Positions 24,145 to 30,703 of a stretch of DNA of 64,000 nucleotides are shown here, one piece after another (positions within the stretch are counted from its first letter, which is position 1; each line of letters starts with the position of its first letter). The position numbers and the translations under genes were made by a program. Below the pieces are notes generated by a model. It was not told where the DNA came from. It saw only the letters and a program-made list of their open reading frames with translations, and did no database searches. Source of the DNA: JAFMJV01 sp034436555 (GTDB lineage Bacteria; Chloroflexota; Limnocylindria; Limnocylindrales; CSP1-4); contig DAOTUU010000033.1 in the NCBI GenBank assembly GCA_034436555.1, positions 62,001 through 126,000 on the forward strand, read 5' to 3'.

Positions 24145-24729
24145 ATGCGCACCCTGTCCAGCCTCTTCGAGCAGAACCGTGCATGGGCCGCCGCCCGGGT
24201 GGCCGGTGATCCCGACTACTTCCGCCGCCTCACGGCCATCCAGTCGCCCGACTACCTGTGGATCGGCTGCTCGGACAGCCGCGTGCCGGCCAACTCGATC
24301 GTGGGGCTGGCGCCCGGGGAGCTGTTCGTCCACCGCAACGTCGCGAACGTGGTCGTCCATTCCGATGTCAACTGCCTGTCCGTGCTCCAGTACGCCATCG
24401 ACGTGCTGCGCGTGGAGCATGTGATCGTGTGCGGCCACTATGGCTGCGGTGGCATCGCGGCGGCCCTCGACGGCACGGCGCACGGGCTCATCGACAACTG
24501 GCTGGGTCATGTGCGGGACATCGCGGCCGTCCACCAGGCGGAACTCGCGCACCTGTCGTCGCCGAGGGCGCGCCAGGATCGCCTGTGCGAGCTGAACGTG
24601 CTGACCCAGGCGCGCAACGTCGGTCGGACGACGGTGGTCCACGACGCGCGGGCGCGCGGGCAGGTCGTCGAGATCCACGCCTGGATCTACAGCCTGGAGG
24701 ACGGGCTGCTGCGCGACCTCGCGGGCTGA
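24145..24729 (+). CDS. Beta-class carbonic anhydrase
   Basis: A 194-residue zinc enzyme interconverting CO2 and bicarbonate. The zinc ligands Cys42 (GCSDSR), His98 and Cys101 (CGHYGCGG) are present, together with the Asp44-Arg46 dyad that opens the active site. The remaining HRNVANVVVHSDVNCLSVLQYAI and GLIDNWLGHVRDIA segments are typical of the plant/E. coli Can type. ATG 24145 matches the normal N-terminus (LSSLFEQNRAWA) and lies 6 bases after a TACGAT -10 box; an in-frame ATG 27 bases earlier is possible. Confidence 0.93.
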   Translation: MRTLSSLFEQNRAWAAARVAGDPDYFRRLTAIQSPDYLWIGCSDSRVPANSIVGLAPGELFVHRNVANVVVHSDVNCLSVLQYAIDVLRVEHVIVCGHYGCGGIAAALDGTAHGLIDNWLGHVRDIAAVHQAELAHLSSPRARQDRLCELNVLTQARNVGRTTVVHDARARGQVVEIHAWIYSLEDGLLRDLAG

Positions 24730-24821
24730 CCACCTCGTCAGGCCAGGAGCCGACAGCGCGGTCTCGACGATCCGGTCCGCCGCTCTTTGCGGTCCGGCCG
24801 ATGCCGTCGGACGCCCGGACG

Positions 24822-24849
24822 CTCGGCCCACGCGGCCCACGCGGCCCAC
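24822..24849. repeat. Three 9-bp direct repeats (GGCCCACGC)
   Basis: GGCCCACGC occurs twice and is followed by a third, diverged copy (GGCCCACCG), immediately before an AT-rich patch. No gene depends on it. Confidence 0.55.
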
Positions 24850-24852
24850 CGC

Positions 24853-24910
24853 GTAATGATACATAACTCACATTATCGGAAGGTACTAGAGCACCCTTGG
24901 TCAAAGGCGC
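24853..24910. other. Locally AT-rich patch between carbonic anhydrase and vapC
   Basis: About 55 bases here are visibly richer in A and T than anything else nearby (for example TAATGATACATAACTCACAT). The patch lies in the convergent gap downstream of the first toxin gene. I see no gene, tRNA or clear terminator; it may be a scar of acquisition of the toxin-antitoxin block or a minus-strand promoter. Confidence 0.4.
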
Positions 24911-24957
24911 GCCCGGGTGTCCGAAGGGTTTGGAGACTGCCCGGCCAGCTTCCCTGG

Positions 24958-25371
24958 CTACGGCACGATCGTGAGGCCTGGCACATGCGACGGCCTCACC
25001 GTGGCGAAATGGCGGTGGTCGAGCGTCGCCACCCGCTGCTCGCCAAGTCGCTCGGCGAGCGCGATGACGGTCGCGTCCACGACTCCCAGACCCAGGTCGC
25101 GGTAGGTGGTCTGCAGTTCCAGGGCGCGTTCGAGATCGGCGTTGGTGGGTGGCTCGGGCCGATACGCGCCGGCGGTCACGTCGTCGAGGAAGGTCGACCA
25201 CGCGCTCGGTGGCAGGCGTCTCGCGCACCAGTGGTCGAGTTCGGCGAGCACGAGCACGGGCACGACCAGGTCCTCGTCTGCTTCGGCGATCAGCGTGGCA
25301 CAGGCCGCGTGGTCCGGGTCCGCCGCGTCGAGGGCGGCCAGCAGCGGTCCGGTGTCCAGGATCAGGGCCAC
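24958..25371 (-). CDS. vapC: PIN-domain toxin, VapC type (first module)
   Basis: A 137-residue PIN-domain ribonuclease. The four acidic residues expected at the metal site are present: Asp6 (LILDTG), Glu44 (LAELD), Asp99 (GVVDATVIALAE) and Asp118 (TLDHRHF). Such toxins cleave tRNA or rRNA when released from their antitoxin. The gene directly follows the antitoxin frame, with the toxin start next to the antitoxin stop, the usual antitoxin-first arrangement. The sequence past the toxin is an AT-rich gap, so the unit ends here. Confidence 0.88.
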   Translation of the reverse strand: MALILDTGPLLAALDAADPDHAACATLIAEADEDLVVPVLVLAELDHWCARRLPPSAWSTFLDDVTAGAYRPEPPTNADLERALELQTTYRDLGLGVVDATVIALAERLGEQRVATLDHRHFATVRPSHVPGLTIVP

Positions 25372-25605
25372 CTAGCGTGGCGCCTCCGCGACCGGCTCGT
25401 CGGTCAGGTCCCGCGCCGCGAGTCCGTCCGTCGATCGAGCGACGCCGACACGGGGTCGCCGACGGCTGCGAAGTGCTTCTGCCTTGTCCTCGACCGCCTC
25501 GCGCAGGATGGTCGCAAGGGAGACCTCCCGACGCCGTGCCTCAGCCTCGAGGGTCCGCAGCGAGGACTCGGATGCGGAGACGGTGGTCCGGCGTGACTGC
25601 ACCAT
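25372..25605 (-). CDS. vapB: Ribbon-helix-helix antitoxin, VapB type (first module)
   Basis: A 77-residue protein. The N-terminal RRTTVSASESSLRTLEAEARRREVSLATILREAV is a CopG/RHH-like strand-helix-helix that would dimerise on DNA. The C-terminal part (RPRVGVARSTDGLAARDLTDEP) is the usual toxin-neutralising tail. ATG 25605 is preferred over GTG 25623 because an extended -10 box (TGG-TAGCAT) ends 8 bases before it. A direct repeat of CATGATG overlaps the start and could be an autorepression site. Confidence 0.78.
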   Translation of the reverse strand: MVQSRRTTVSASESSLRTLEAEARRREVSLATILREAVEDKAEALRSRRRPRVGVARSTDGLAARDLTDEPVAEAPR

Positions 25606-25613
25606 GATGCATG

Positions 25614-25622
25614 ATGCTACCA
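25614..25622 (-). promoter_or_regulatory. Extended -10 promoter of the first vapBC module, leaderless spacing
   Basis: On the minus strand TGG-TAGCAT ends 8 bases before ATG 25605. Confidence 0.5.
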
Positions 25623-25760
25623 CGCGACGCTGTGTGCGACGTACTCAGCCAAGCTCCGGGCATCCAGATGGGCGGTCGACGCTCAGGCATGCGATCGCGC
25701 CGGGCAGGTCGCGAGGATTTCGGGCCCGTGCGCAGTGCGCCGCAGCCGGACCGCGAGCGA

Positions 25761-25769
25761 TGCTAGTCT
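25761..25769 (+). promoter_or_regulatory. Extended -10 promoter of the second vapBC module
   Basis: TGC-TAGTCT precedes a leader of roughly 28 bases that contains the ribosome site AGGAAGG before ATG 25804. Confidence 0.5.
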
Positions 25770-25786
25770 TACTGTCAGCGGTAAGA
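25767..25786 (+). promoter_or_regulatory. Inverted repeat, candidate VapB operator
   Basis: TCTTAC and GTAAGA flank an 8-base spacer and overlap the -10 box and predicted transcription start of the AbrB-type antitoxin gene. The position fits autorepression by the VapBC complex; this is inference. Confidence 0.45.
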
Positions 25787-25803
25787 ACGACGAGGAAGGC
25801 GGC

Positions 25804-26040
25804 ATGCGCATCACGAGCAAGGGACAGGTCACGATCCCGCACGAGATCCGTGAGGCTGCTGGGCTCCTGCCCCATACGGATGTGGAGTTCCGGCTGGATG
25901 ACGATGGAGTGCGGATCGTCAAGGCGGATCGAGCCGGACGGCGACCGGACCGTGGTCGCCTCCTGGTGGATGGCATGCGCGGTCGGGGCAATCGAAGGCT
26001 GACCACAGACGAGATCATGGCGCTGACGCGGGGCGACTGA
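25804..26040 (+). CDS. vapB: AbrB/MazE-type antitoxin (second module)
   Basis: A 78-residue swapped-hairpin (SpoVT/AbrB) DNA-binding protein: MRITSKGQVTIPHEIREAAGL is the standard signature, followed by DVEFRLDDDGVRIVKA. The C-terminal RGNRRLTTDEIMALTRG is the toxin-binding tail with the common TTDEIMALTRG motif. ATG 25804 is preceded by AGGAAGG. The stop overlaps the toxin start (TGATG). Confidence 0.88.
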   Translation: MRITSKGQVTIPHEIREAAGLLPHTDVEFRLDDDGVRIVKADRAGRRPDRGRLLVDGMRGRGNRRLTTDEIMALTRGD

Positions 26041-26447
26041 TGGCGCCGGTCCTCGTCGACAGCAACGTCCTGATCGACGTGCTCCAGGAGGACCCGCGGT
26101 GGTTCGACTGGTCGAGTGCTGCGCTCGAACGGACAGCACGCGTGGCGGCGCTGGTCATCAACCCCATCGTCTACGCCGAGGTCTCGCTGGCGTTCGACAC
26201 CGTGGAGGAGCTGGATGCCGCCCTCCCGCGATCTCGGGTCGAGCGGGAGCCCCTGCCGTTCGAGGCCGGGTTCCTGGCCGGGCGAGCCTTCCAGGTCCAT
26301 CGGCGGCGCGGCGGAGCGCGCATGACTCCCCTTCCCGACTTCTACATCGGGGCGCATGCTGCGATCGCGGGCTACTCGGTGCTCACACGCGATGCGGCGC
26401 GGTACCGCACCTATTTCCCGACCGTGGATGTGATCGCTCCTGGGTAG
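26040..26447 (+). CDS. vapC: PIN-domain toxin, VapC type (second module)
   Basis: A 135-residue PIN ribonuclease with the acidic set Asp7 (LVDSNVLID), Glu47 (VYAEVS), Asp100 (LPDFYIGAHA) and Asp118 (LTRDAARY). Its cognate antitoxin is the AbrB-type protein just upstream, with overlapping stop and start codons. It differs clearly from the first toxin (DSNVLID versus DTGPLLA N-termini), so the two modules are not a local duplication. The motif order is typical of chromosomally acquired VapC toxins. Confidence 0.88.
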   Translation: MAPVLVDSNVLIDVLQEDPRWFDWSSAALERTARVAALVINPIVYAEVSLAFDTVEELDAALPRSRVEREPLPFEAGFLAGRAFQVHRRRGGARMTPLPDFYIGAHAAIAGYSVLTRDAARYRTYFPTVDVIAPG

Positions 26448-26715
26448 GGGCGTGGTTCAGCCTTCCAGGGTCACCGAGCGGGCGTGCCGGAGCCCGGGTG
26501 ATCACCGCCAATCGGGCGGCCTCGTGGATCAGGTCGAGGGTGGGGACTTCCTCGTGGCCATCAGTGGGTACTTTGCCGTGGCCACGGGCAGTAGCCTGAG
26601 CCTCCTCCACCCCGAGGCCCTCGGTCGCCACCATCACGGCGTCGCGCCGTCGTGTGGCCATGCGGATCCGCACACGCCGATCGGGGAATCCTGAATCCTG
26701 CACGAACCATGGACC
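26448..26715. other. Intergenic stretch without a supported gene
   Basis: This interval of about 270 bases between vapC and the first sulfatase-like gene has an open minus-strand frame (26383-26661), but the frame has no recognisable domain or ribosome site and runs into vapC. Nothing else was seen apart from the promoter at its right end. Confidence 0.4.
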
Positions 26716-26725
26716 TGTATACACT
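26716..26725 (+). promoter_or_regulatory. -10 box of the first sulfatase-like gene, leaderless spacing
   Basis: TGTATACACT contains TACACT ending 9 bases before ATG 26735. Confidence 0.45.
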
Positions 26726-26734
26726 CCGTCTCTC

Positions 26735-28363
26735 ATGCAGGACCCTGGAGCCGCGGACGCGATCGCGTCGCCCCGATCGTCGCCGCCGCCGGAGGGTCGT
26801 CTGGCGCGGCTGCCGTTCCACTGGCTCCTGTTCGCGGCGTACCCGGTGCTGTTCCTGTACGCCCAGAACATCGGCGAGCTGGAGCCGGTGGAGCTGCTCA
26901 TCCCGCTCGCCGTCGTGGTCGGCCTCGCGACCGTCGGCTTCGTGGTGCTGTCCCGGCTCATCGAGGCGCGTCGCGCCGCGATCATCGTGTCGGGCCTGGT
27001 CATCCTGCTCGCGATGTACGGGCCGATCAGCGACAACGTGCATCGGTTCGTGCCGCTGCCGGTCGTGCGCCTGGTGCTGTTCGCGTGCGCCGCCGGCCTG
27101 GTGATCATCGTCGCGCTGCGCCTGAGAGGCGGTCTGGGCACCGCCACGCTCGCCCTGGACCTGCTGTCCGTGGTGCTCGTGGCGTTCTCGGTGATCCCCA
27201 TCGCCGGGCAGGTGGTGAACCAGTTCGCCAACCCCGTGCGGGAGCCCGGGTCGGGCGTGACGGCCACGGCGAGCGGCCCGGGCACGACGCGCGACATCTG
27301 GTGGATCATCCTCGACCGATACGGCTCCGATCGTTCGCTCCGGACGCTCTACGACATCACCGACAACGACTTCGGGCCATGGCTGGAGTCGAAGGGGTTC
27401 CGGCTCCTGCCGGACGCCCATGCCAACTACGTCCGGACCAGCCTGTCGCTCGCGTCCACGCTGCACATGACCCATCTGGACGGTCTCGCGCAGCGCGTGG
27501 GCGCCGACAGCGAGGACTACCTGCCGGTCTACGCCTGGCTGAAGGACCACCCGGTCGGGCGGTTCCTCAAGGAGCAGGGCTACCGGTTCACGCAGCTCGG
27601 GTCATGGTTCCCGCCCACGCGCTCGTCGGACATCGCGGACGTGATGCTGCGACCGGGCGAGTCCCGGGACTTCGGGACCCTGGTGAGGGACGCCTCGGTG
27701 CTCTCGCTGCTGCGGGCCTCACGGTCGCAGGACCGGGACAAGGGTCGCGCGGTGGCGGCGGCCCGGTACCAGTGGGACCAGCTCGCACGCCTGTGCCGGG
27801 AGGTGGATCGCAACTTCGTGTTCGCGCACGTCCTGCTGCCCCATCCGCCGTACGTGTTCCGGGCCGACGGCACGCCCGCGAAGCAGCCCACCAGCTACGC
27901 GGAGCAGCTGCGCTACACGAACGACCGGATCCGCGACCTGGTGACGTGCCTCCAGGATCGGCCCGCCGACCAGCAGCCGATCATCGTCATCCAGGGGGAC
28001 GAAGGACCCTATCCGCCCCGCTATGGCCACGACCAGATGGGGTTCGACTGGGCGCAGGCGACGCCCTCGGAGCTCGCCGTCAAGTTCGGCATCCTGGACG
28101 CGATGTACCTGCCGGGCCTGCCACAGGACGTCGCACCACCCCCGGCGGACCTCAGCTCGGTGAACACGTTCCGGTATCTGCTGTCGAGCTACTTCGGGGC
28201 GGATCTGCCGATGCTGCCGGACCGGAGCTACACGTCGCCCAAGCCCCGCCCCTATGACCTGACCGACGTGACCGAGCGCATCCCCTCCCCCGGCGCCGTG
28301 CTCGAGCCGCTGCGGCGACCGCCCGGTGAGGGCGCGGTGCCCCAGGACACGTTCGAGCCCTGA
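26735..28363 (+). CDS. Membrane-anchored sulfatase-like hydrolase/transferase (paralogue 1)
   Basis: A 542-residue protein. Residues about 25-165 hold several hydrophobic segments (FHWLLFAAYPVLFLYAQNIGE; VELLIPLAVVVGLATVGFVVL; AAIIVSGLVILLAMYG; VVRLVLFACAAGLVIIVAL), so the N-terminus is a multi-pass anchor. The rest is an outer alkaline-phosphatase-superfamily domain: IIVLDRYGS-like strand (IILDRYGSDRS), DAHANYVRTSLSLASTLHM, HVLLPHPPYVF and IQGDEGPYP. The layout resembles LTA-synthase/arylsulfatase-type envelope enzymes that transfer or cleave phosphate or sulfate groups, but the nucleophile and substrate are not determined. A paralogue lies at 30704-32371. The start is supported by the -10 box. 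Confidence 0.72.
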   Translation: MQDPGAADAIASPRSSPPPEGRLARLPFHWLLFAAYPVLFLYAQNIGELEPVELLIPLAVVVGLATVGFVVLSRLIEARRAAIIVSGLVILLAMYGPISDNVHRFVPLPVVRLVLFACAAGLVIIVALRLRGGLGTATLALDLLSVVLVAFSVIPIAGQVVNQFANPVREPGSGVTATASGPGTTRDIWWIILDRYGSDRSLRTLYDITDNDFGPWLESKGFRLLPDAHANYVRTSLSLASTLHMTHLDGLAQRVGADSEDYLPVYAWLKDHPVGRFLKEQGYRFTQLGSWFPPTRSSDIADVMLRPGESRDFGTLVRDASVLSLLRASRSQDRDKGRAVAAARYQWDQLARLCREVDRNFVFAHVLLPHPPYVFRADGTPAKQPTSYAEQLRYTNDRIRDLVTCLQDRPADQQPIIVIQGDEGPYPPRYGHDQMGFDWAQATPSELAVKFGILDAMYLPGLPQDVAPPPADLSSVNTFRYLLSSYFGADLPMLPDRSYTSPKPRPYDLTDVTERIPSPGAVLEPLRRPPGEGAVPQDTFEP

Positions 28364-28366
28364 GCG

Positions 28367-29155
28367 TCAGGCGGCGCCGCCCAGCAGGATCGGCTCCGGG
28401 ACCTCGACCGGCGTGCGGTAGGTGACCGCCATCGCGGCGCACGTCGCGGTGGCGTCGGCGGGTCCGGTCTGGAGGACGAGCGTCGGGATGTCGGCCACCT
28501 CCACGAGCTCCACGCTGCCGAGACCGAAGCAGGGTGCGACGCCTCCGGTGAACCAGACCCACAGCGACCGTCCGTCCGGTCCCACCTGGACGACGTCCCA
28601 CGGGTGCGGCTCGCTCTGGAGCAGCGTGGCACCGGGCAGCGCCAGCTCGCCCTCGGACGGCGCCAGCACGGCGCCTGCCCAGTCCGGCAGCCCACCCGCG
28701 AGCACCGGGGTCGCCACCTCGATCACCGTGGAGTAGAGCTGCGCCATCTCCCGACAGCGGACATTCGCCGCGTCGGCCCGGAACCCCGCGAACAGCGTGA
28801 TGGACAGCGTCCCCTCGATGTCCGCGAGCTCCACGTGGTCCAGGCCGTAGCACGCCTCGGCGCCGCTCCAGAAGAACACCGTGAGCGTCCGGCCGTCCGG
28901 CGAGATCGTCACATGGTCCCATGCCGTGGGGGTGGGATCGGTGACAGATCCGGGCCGCGGAACGACCGGGGTCGCGGCGTCCTCGAACGTCCGCGGGCCG
29001 CCCGGTCCCGGACTGACCTGGACACCCGTGCCCGGGTTCGGGGCTGACGAGTCGCCCTGCGCGAGCGCCCCGGGGGCGCCCATCGCCAGGAACGCGCAGA
29101 TGACGATGGTGACCGGCAGATGGCGCGACAGGAAGCGCTGACCGGATGCGGGCAT
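28367..29155 (-). CDS. Secreted protein with two copies of a two-cysteine domain
   Basis: A 262-residue protein with a signal peptide (basic MPASGQRFLSRH, hydrophobic LPVTIVICAFLAMG, AxA-type site near GALAQ). The mature part carries two similar units of about 75 residues. Unit 1 contains WDHVTISPDGRTLTVFFW, a Cys in EACYGL and a Cys in NVRC. Unit 2 contains WDVVQVGPDGRSLWVWFTGG, a Cys in APCFGL and a Cys in ATC. Each ends in a Tyr-x-Thr-x-[IV]-E-V run followed by P[VI]L. The repeated Cys pair suggests one disulfide per unit in an extracytoplasmic location. I do not recognise the family. It ends 3 bases after the first sulfatase-like gene (convergent). Confidence 0.7.
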   Translation of the reverse strand: MPASGQRFLSRHLPVTIVICAFLAMGAPGALAQGDSSAPNPGTGVQVSPGPGGPRTFEDAATPVVPRPGSVTDPTPTAWDHVTISPDGRTLTVFFWSGAEACYGLDHVELADIEGTLSITLFAGFRADAANVRCREMAQLYSTVIEVATPVLAGGLPDWAGAVLAPSEGELALPGATLLQSEPHPWDVVQVGPDGRSLWVWFTGGVAPCFGLGSVELVEVADIPTLVLQTGPADATATCAAMAVTYRTPVEVPEPILLGGAA

Positions 29156-29241
29156 GGTCGGACTCCGATGCGGAAGGTGGCCTCGTTGTCCCCTCCAGAC
29201 GACCCACTGACCGGAACGGTTCCCCTCCTCACCCGGAGGCG

Positions 29242-30555
29242 TCAGCCGCCCTGGCCGCTCCAGCGCTCGGCGGCCGCGCGCAGCTCGCCCGCGAGCGCGG
29301 GCGCCACGCGACCGACGATGCGCACATCGTGGCCGCGGTAGTCGATGTCCACCGTGCCGCGCTCGCGGATGCGCGCCAGCAGCTCCCCCGCCTGGTACGG
29401 CAGCACCACGTCCACGTCCTCCCAGAGATCCGCCAGCAGCGCGGCCAGACCGGCCCGCAGCGCGTCCATGCCATATCCGGTGACCGCCGACACGAGCACC
29501 TCGCCGTGCACGACCGGTGCCGGCGCGTCCGGCAGGAGCGGCGGGCCATCCACCAGGTCGGCCTTGTTCCATGCCACCAGGCGCGGCTTGTCGCCAGCAC
29601 CCAGCTCGTCGAGCACCTGCTGGACCGTCCGCCGGTGCTCCGGCGCGTGGCGGTCCGAGGCGTCGACGACCTCCACCAGGACGTCCGCGCGGACGACCTC
29701 CTCGAGCGTCGCCCGGAAGGCGTCCACCAGCTGATGGGGAAGCTTGTGGATGAAGCCGACGGTGTCGGTCATGATCACCGACTGGCCGTCTCCCAGCCGC
29801 ACCGACCGGCTCGTGGGGTCGAGCGTCGCGAACAGGCGGTCCTCCGCGAGGGCCGCCTCAGTGCCCGTGAGCGCGTTGAGCAGGGAGCTCTTGCCGGCGT
29901 TCGTGTAGCCCACGATGGACACCGTGGTGCTGAGACGCCGGTCTCGAGCGCGGGCGGTCGTCTCGCGCTGGCGGCGCACGTCCTCGACGCGCTCCTTGAG
30001 CTTCGCGATGCGCGCGCGGATGAGGCGGCGGTCGGTCTCCAGCTGGCTCTCGCCCGGACCACGAGTCCCGATGCCGCCGCCGGTGCGCGACAGGTGCGTC
30101 CACAGCCGCGTCAGGCGGGGCAGCTGGTACTCCATCTGGGCGAGCTCCACCTGGAGGCGGCCCTCGTGGGTCCGCGCGTGCTGCGCGAAGATGTCCAGGA
30201 TGAGCCCGGAGCGATCCAGGATCTTGACACCCAGCAGCGTCTCCAGCGCCTTCTGCTGGTTGGGCTTCAGCTCGTCATCCGCGATGAGCAGCGTGAACCC
30301 GGTCTCCGCCTTGGCGCCGACGAGTTCCTCTGCCTTGCCCTTGCCGAGGTACCAGTTGGGGTCGATGTGGCGGCGGTTCTGCCATTCCGCACCCACCACC
30401 TCGGCGCCCGCGGTGTCCGCGAGGCTGGCCAGCTCGGCGAGCGATTCCTCCGCCGTCCAGCCCTCGTCATCGCCGGTGTCCACGGCGATGAGGAAGGCGC
30501 GCTCGACGGTCGGCGCGAGGTCGATGGTGCGGGTGCGGTCGCGGTCGGTGGTCAT
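29242..30555 (-). CDS. hflX: GTPase HflX
   Basis: A 437-residue GTPase that binds the 50S subunit and can split stalled or stressed ribosomes. The N-terminal HflX domain (NWYLGKGKAEELVGA; IADDELKPNQQKALE; DRSGLILDIFAQHARTHEGRLQVELAQ) and a coiled glycine-rich linker (TGGGIGTRGPGESQLETDRR) precede the G domain. There G1 is GYTNAGKSS, G3 DTVGFIHKLPHQLV, and G4 NKAD. ATG 30555 gives the normal N-terminus and is preceded at 9 bases by a TATCCT -10 box. It lies between the two sulfatase-like genes, divergent from the second. Confidence 0.93.
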   Translation of the reverse strand: MTTDRDRTRTIDLAPTVERAFLIAVDTGDDEGWTAEESLAELASLADTAGAEVVGAEWQNRRHIDPNWYLGKGKAEELVGAKAETGFTLLIADDELKPNQQKALETLLGVKILDRSGLILDIFAQHARTHEGRLQVELAQMEYQLPRLTRLWTHLSRTGGGIGTRGPGESQLETDRRLIRARIAKLKERVEDVRRQRETTARARDRRLSTTVSIVGYTNAGKSSLLNALTGTEAALAEDRLFATLDPTSRSVRLGDGQSVIMTDTVGFIHKLPHQLVDAFRATLEEVVRADVLVEVVDASDRHAPEHRRTVQQVLDELGAGDKPRLVAWNKADLVDGPPLLPDAPAPVVHGEVLVSAVTGYGMDALRAGLAALLADLWEDVDVVLPYQAGELLARIRERGTVDIDYRGHDVRIVGRVAPALAGELRAAAERWSGQGG

Positions 30556-30564
30556 CGGTCGCTC

Positions 30565-30570
30565 AGGATA
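30565..30570 (-). promoter_or_regulatory. -10 box of hflX, near-leaderless spacing
   Basis: On the minus strand TATCCT ends 9 bases before ATG 30555. Confidence 0.4.
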
Positions 30571-30680
30571 GGCGCTGCGCCGCCGGGGCGTCGCGAGATG
30601 CCCCGTGGCCCGATGGCCCGCCCGGCGGCGACGGGAGCCGGAAGGCGGACCGATCCCATGCCCGAGTCGACGCGGTGATG

Positions 30681-30686
30681 TAAGGT
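30681..30686 (+). promoter_or_regulatory. Weak -10 candidate for the second sulfatase-like gene
   Basis: TGATG followed by TAAGGT lies 17 bases before GTG 30704. It is the best match in the divergent gap; no -35 is seen. Confidence 0.3.
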
Positions 30687-30703
30687 GCGCCGCGGAGGAT
30701 CCT

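Noticed and set aside
24822..24849. Short direct repeats considered as a CRISPR or attachment-site remnant.
   Set aside because: The units are 9 bp with no spacers, and no integrase, cas gene or tRNA is nearby.
25609..25624. Twelve-base match (ATGCTACCACGC) between the vapB1 promoter and the his palindrome, suggesting a HisR half-site.
   Set aside because: The shared bases are mostly the extended -10 element TGG-TAGCAT used by both promoters, and the second half of the palindrome is missing.
26383..26661. Minus-strand frame of 93 codons between vapC and the first sulfatase-like gene, considered as an antitoxin remnant.
   Set aside because: No recognisable domain, no ribosome site, and it runs 65 bases into the vapC coding end. 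I could not support it as gene or pseudogene.
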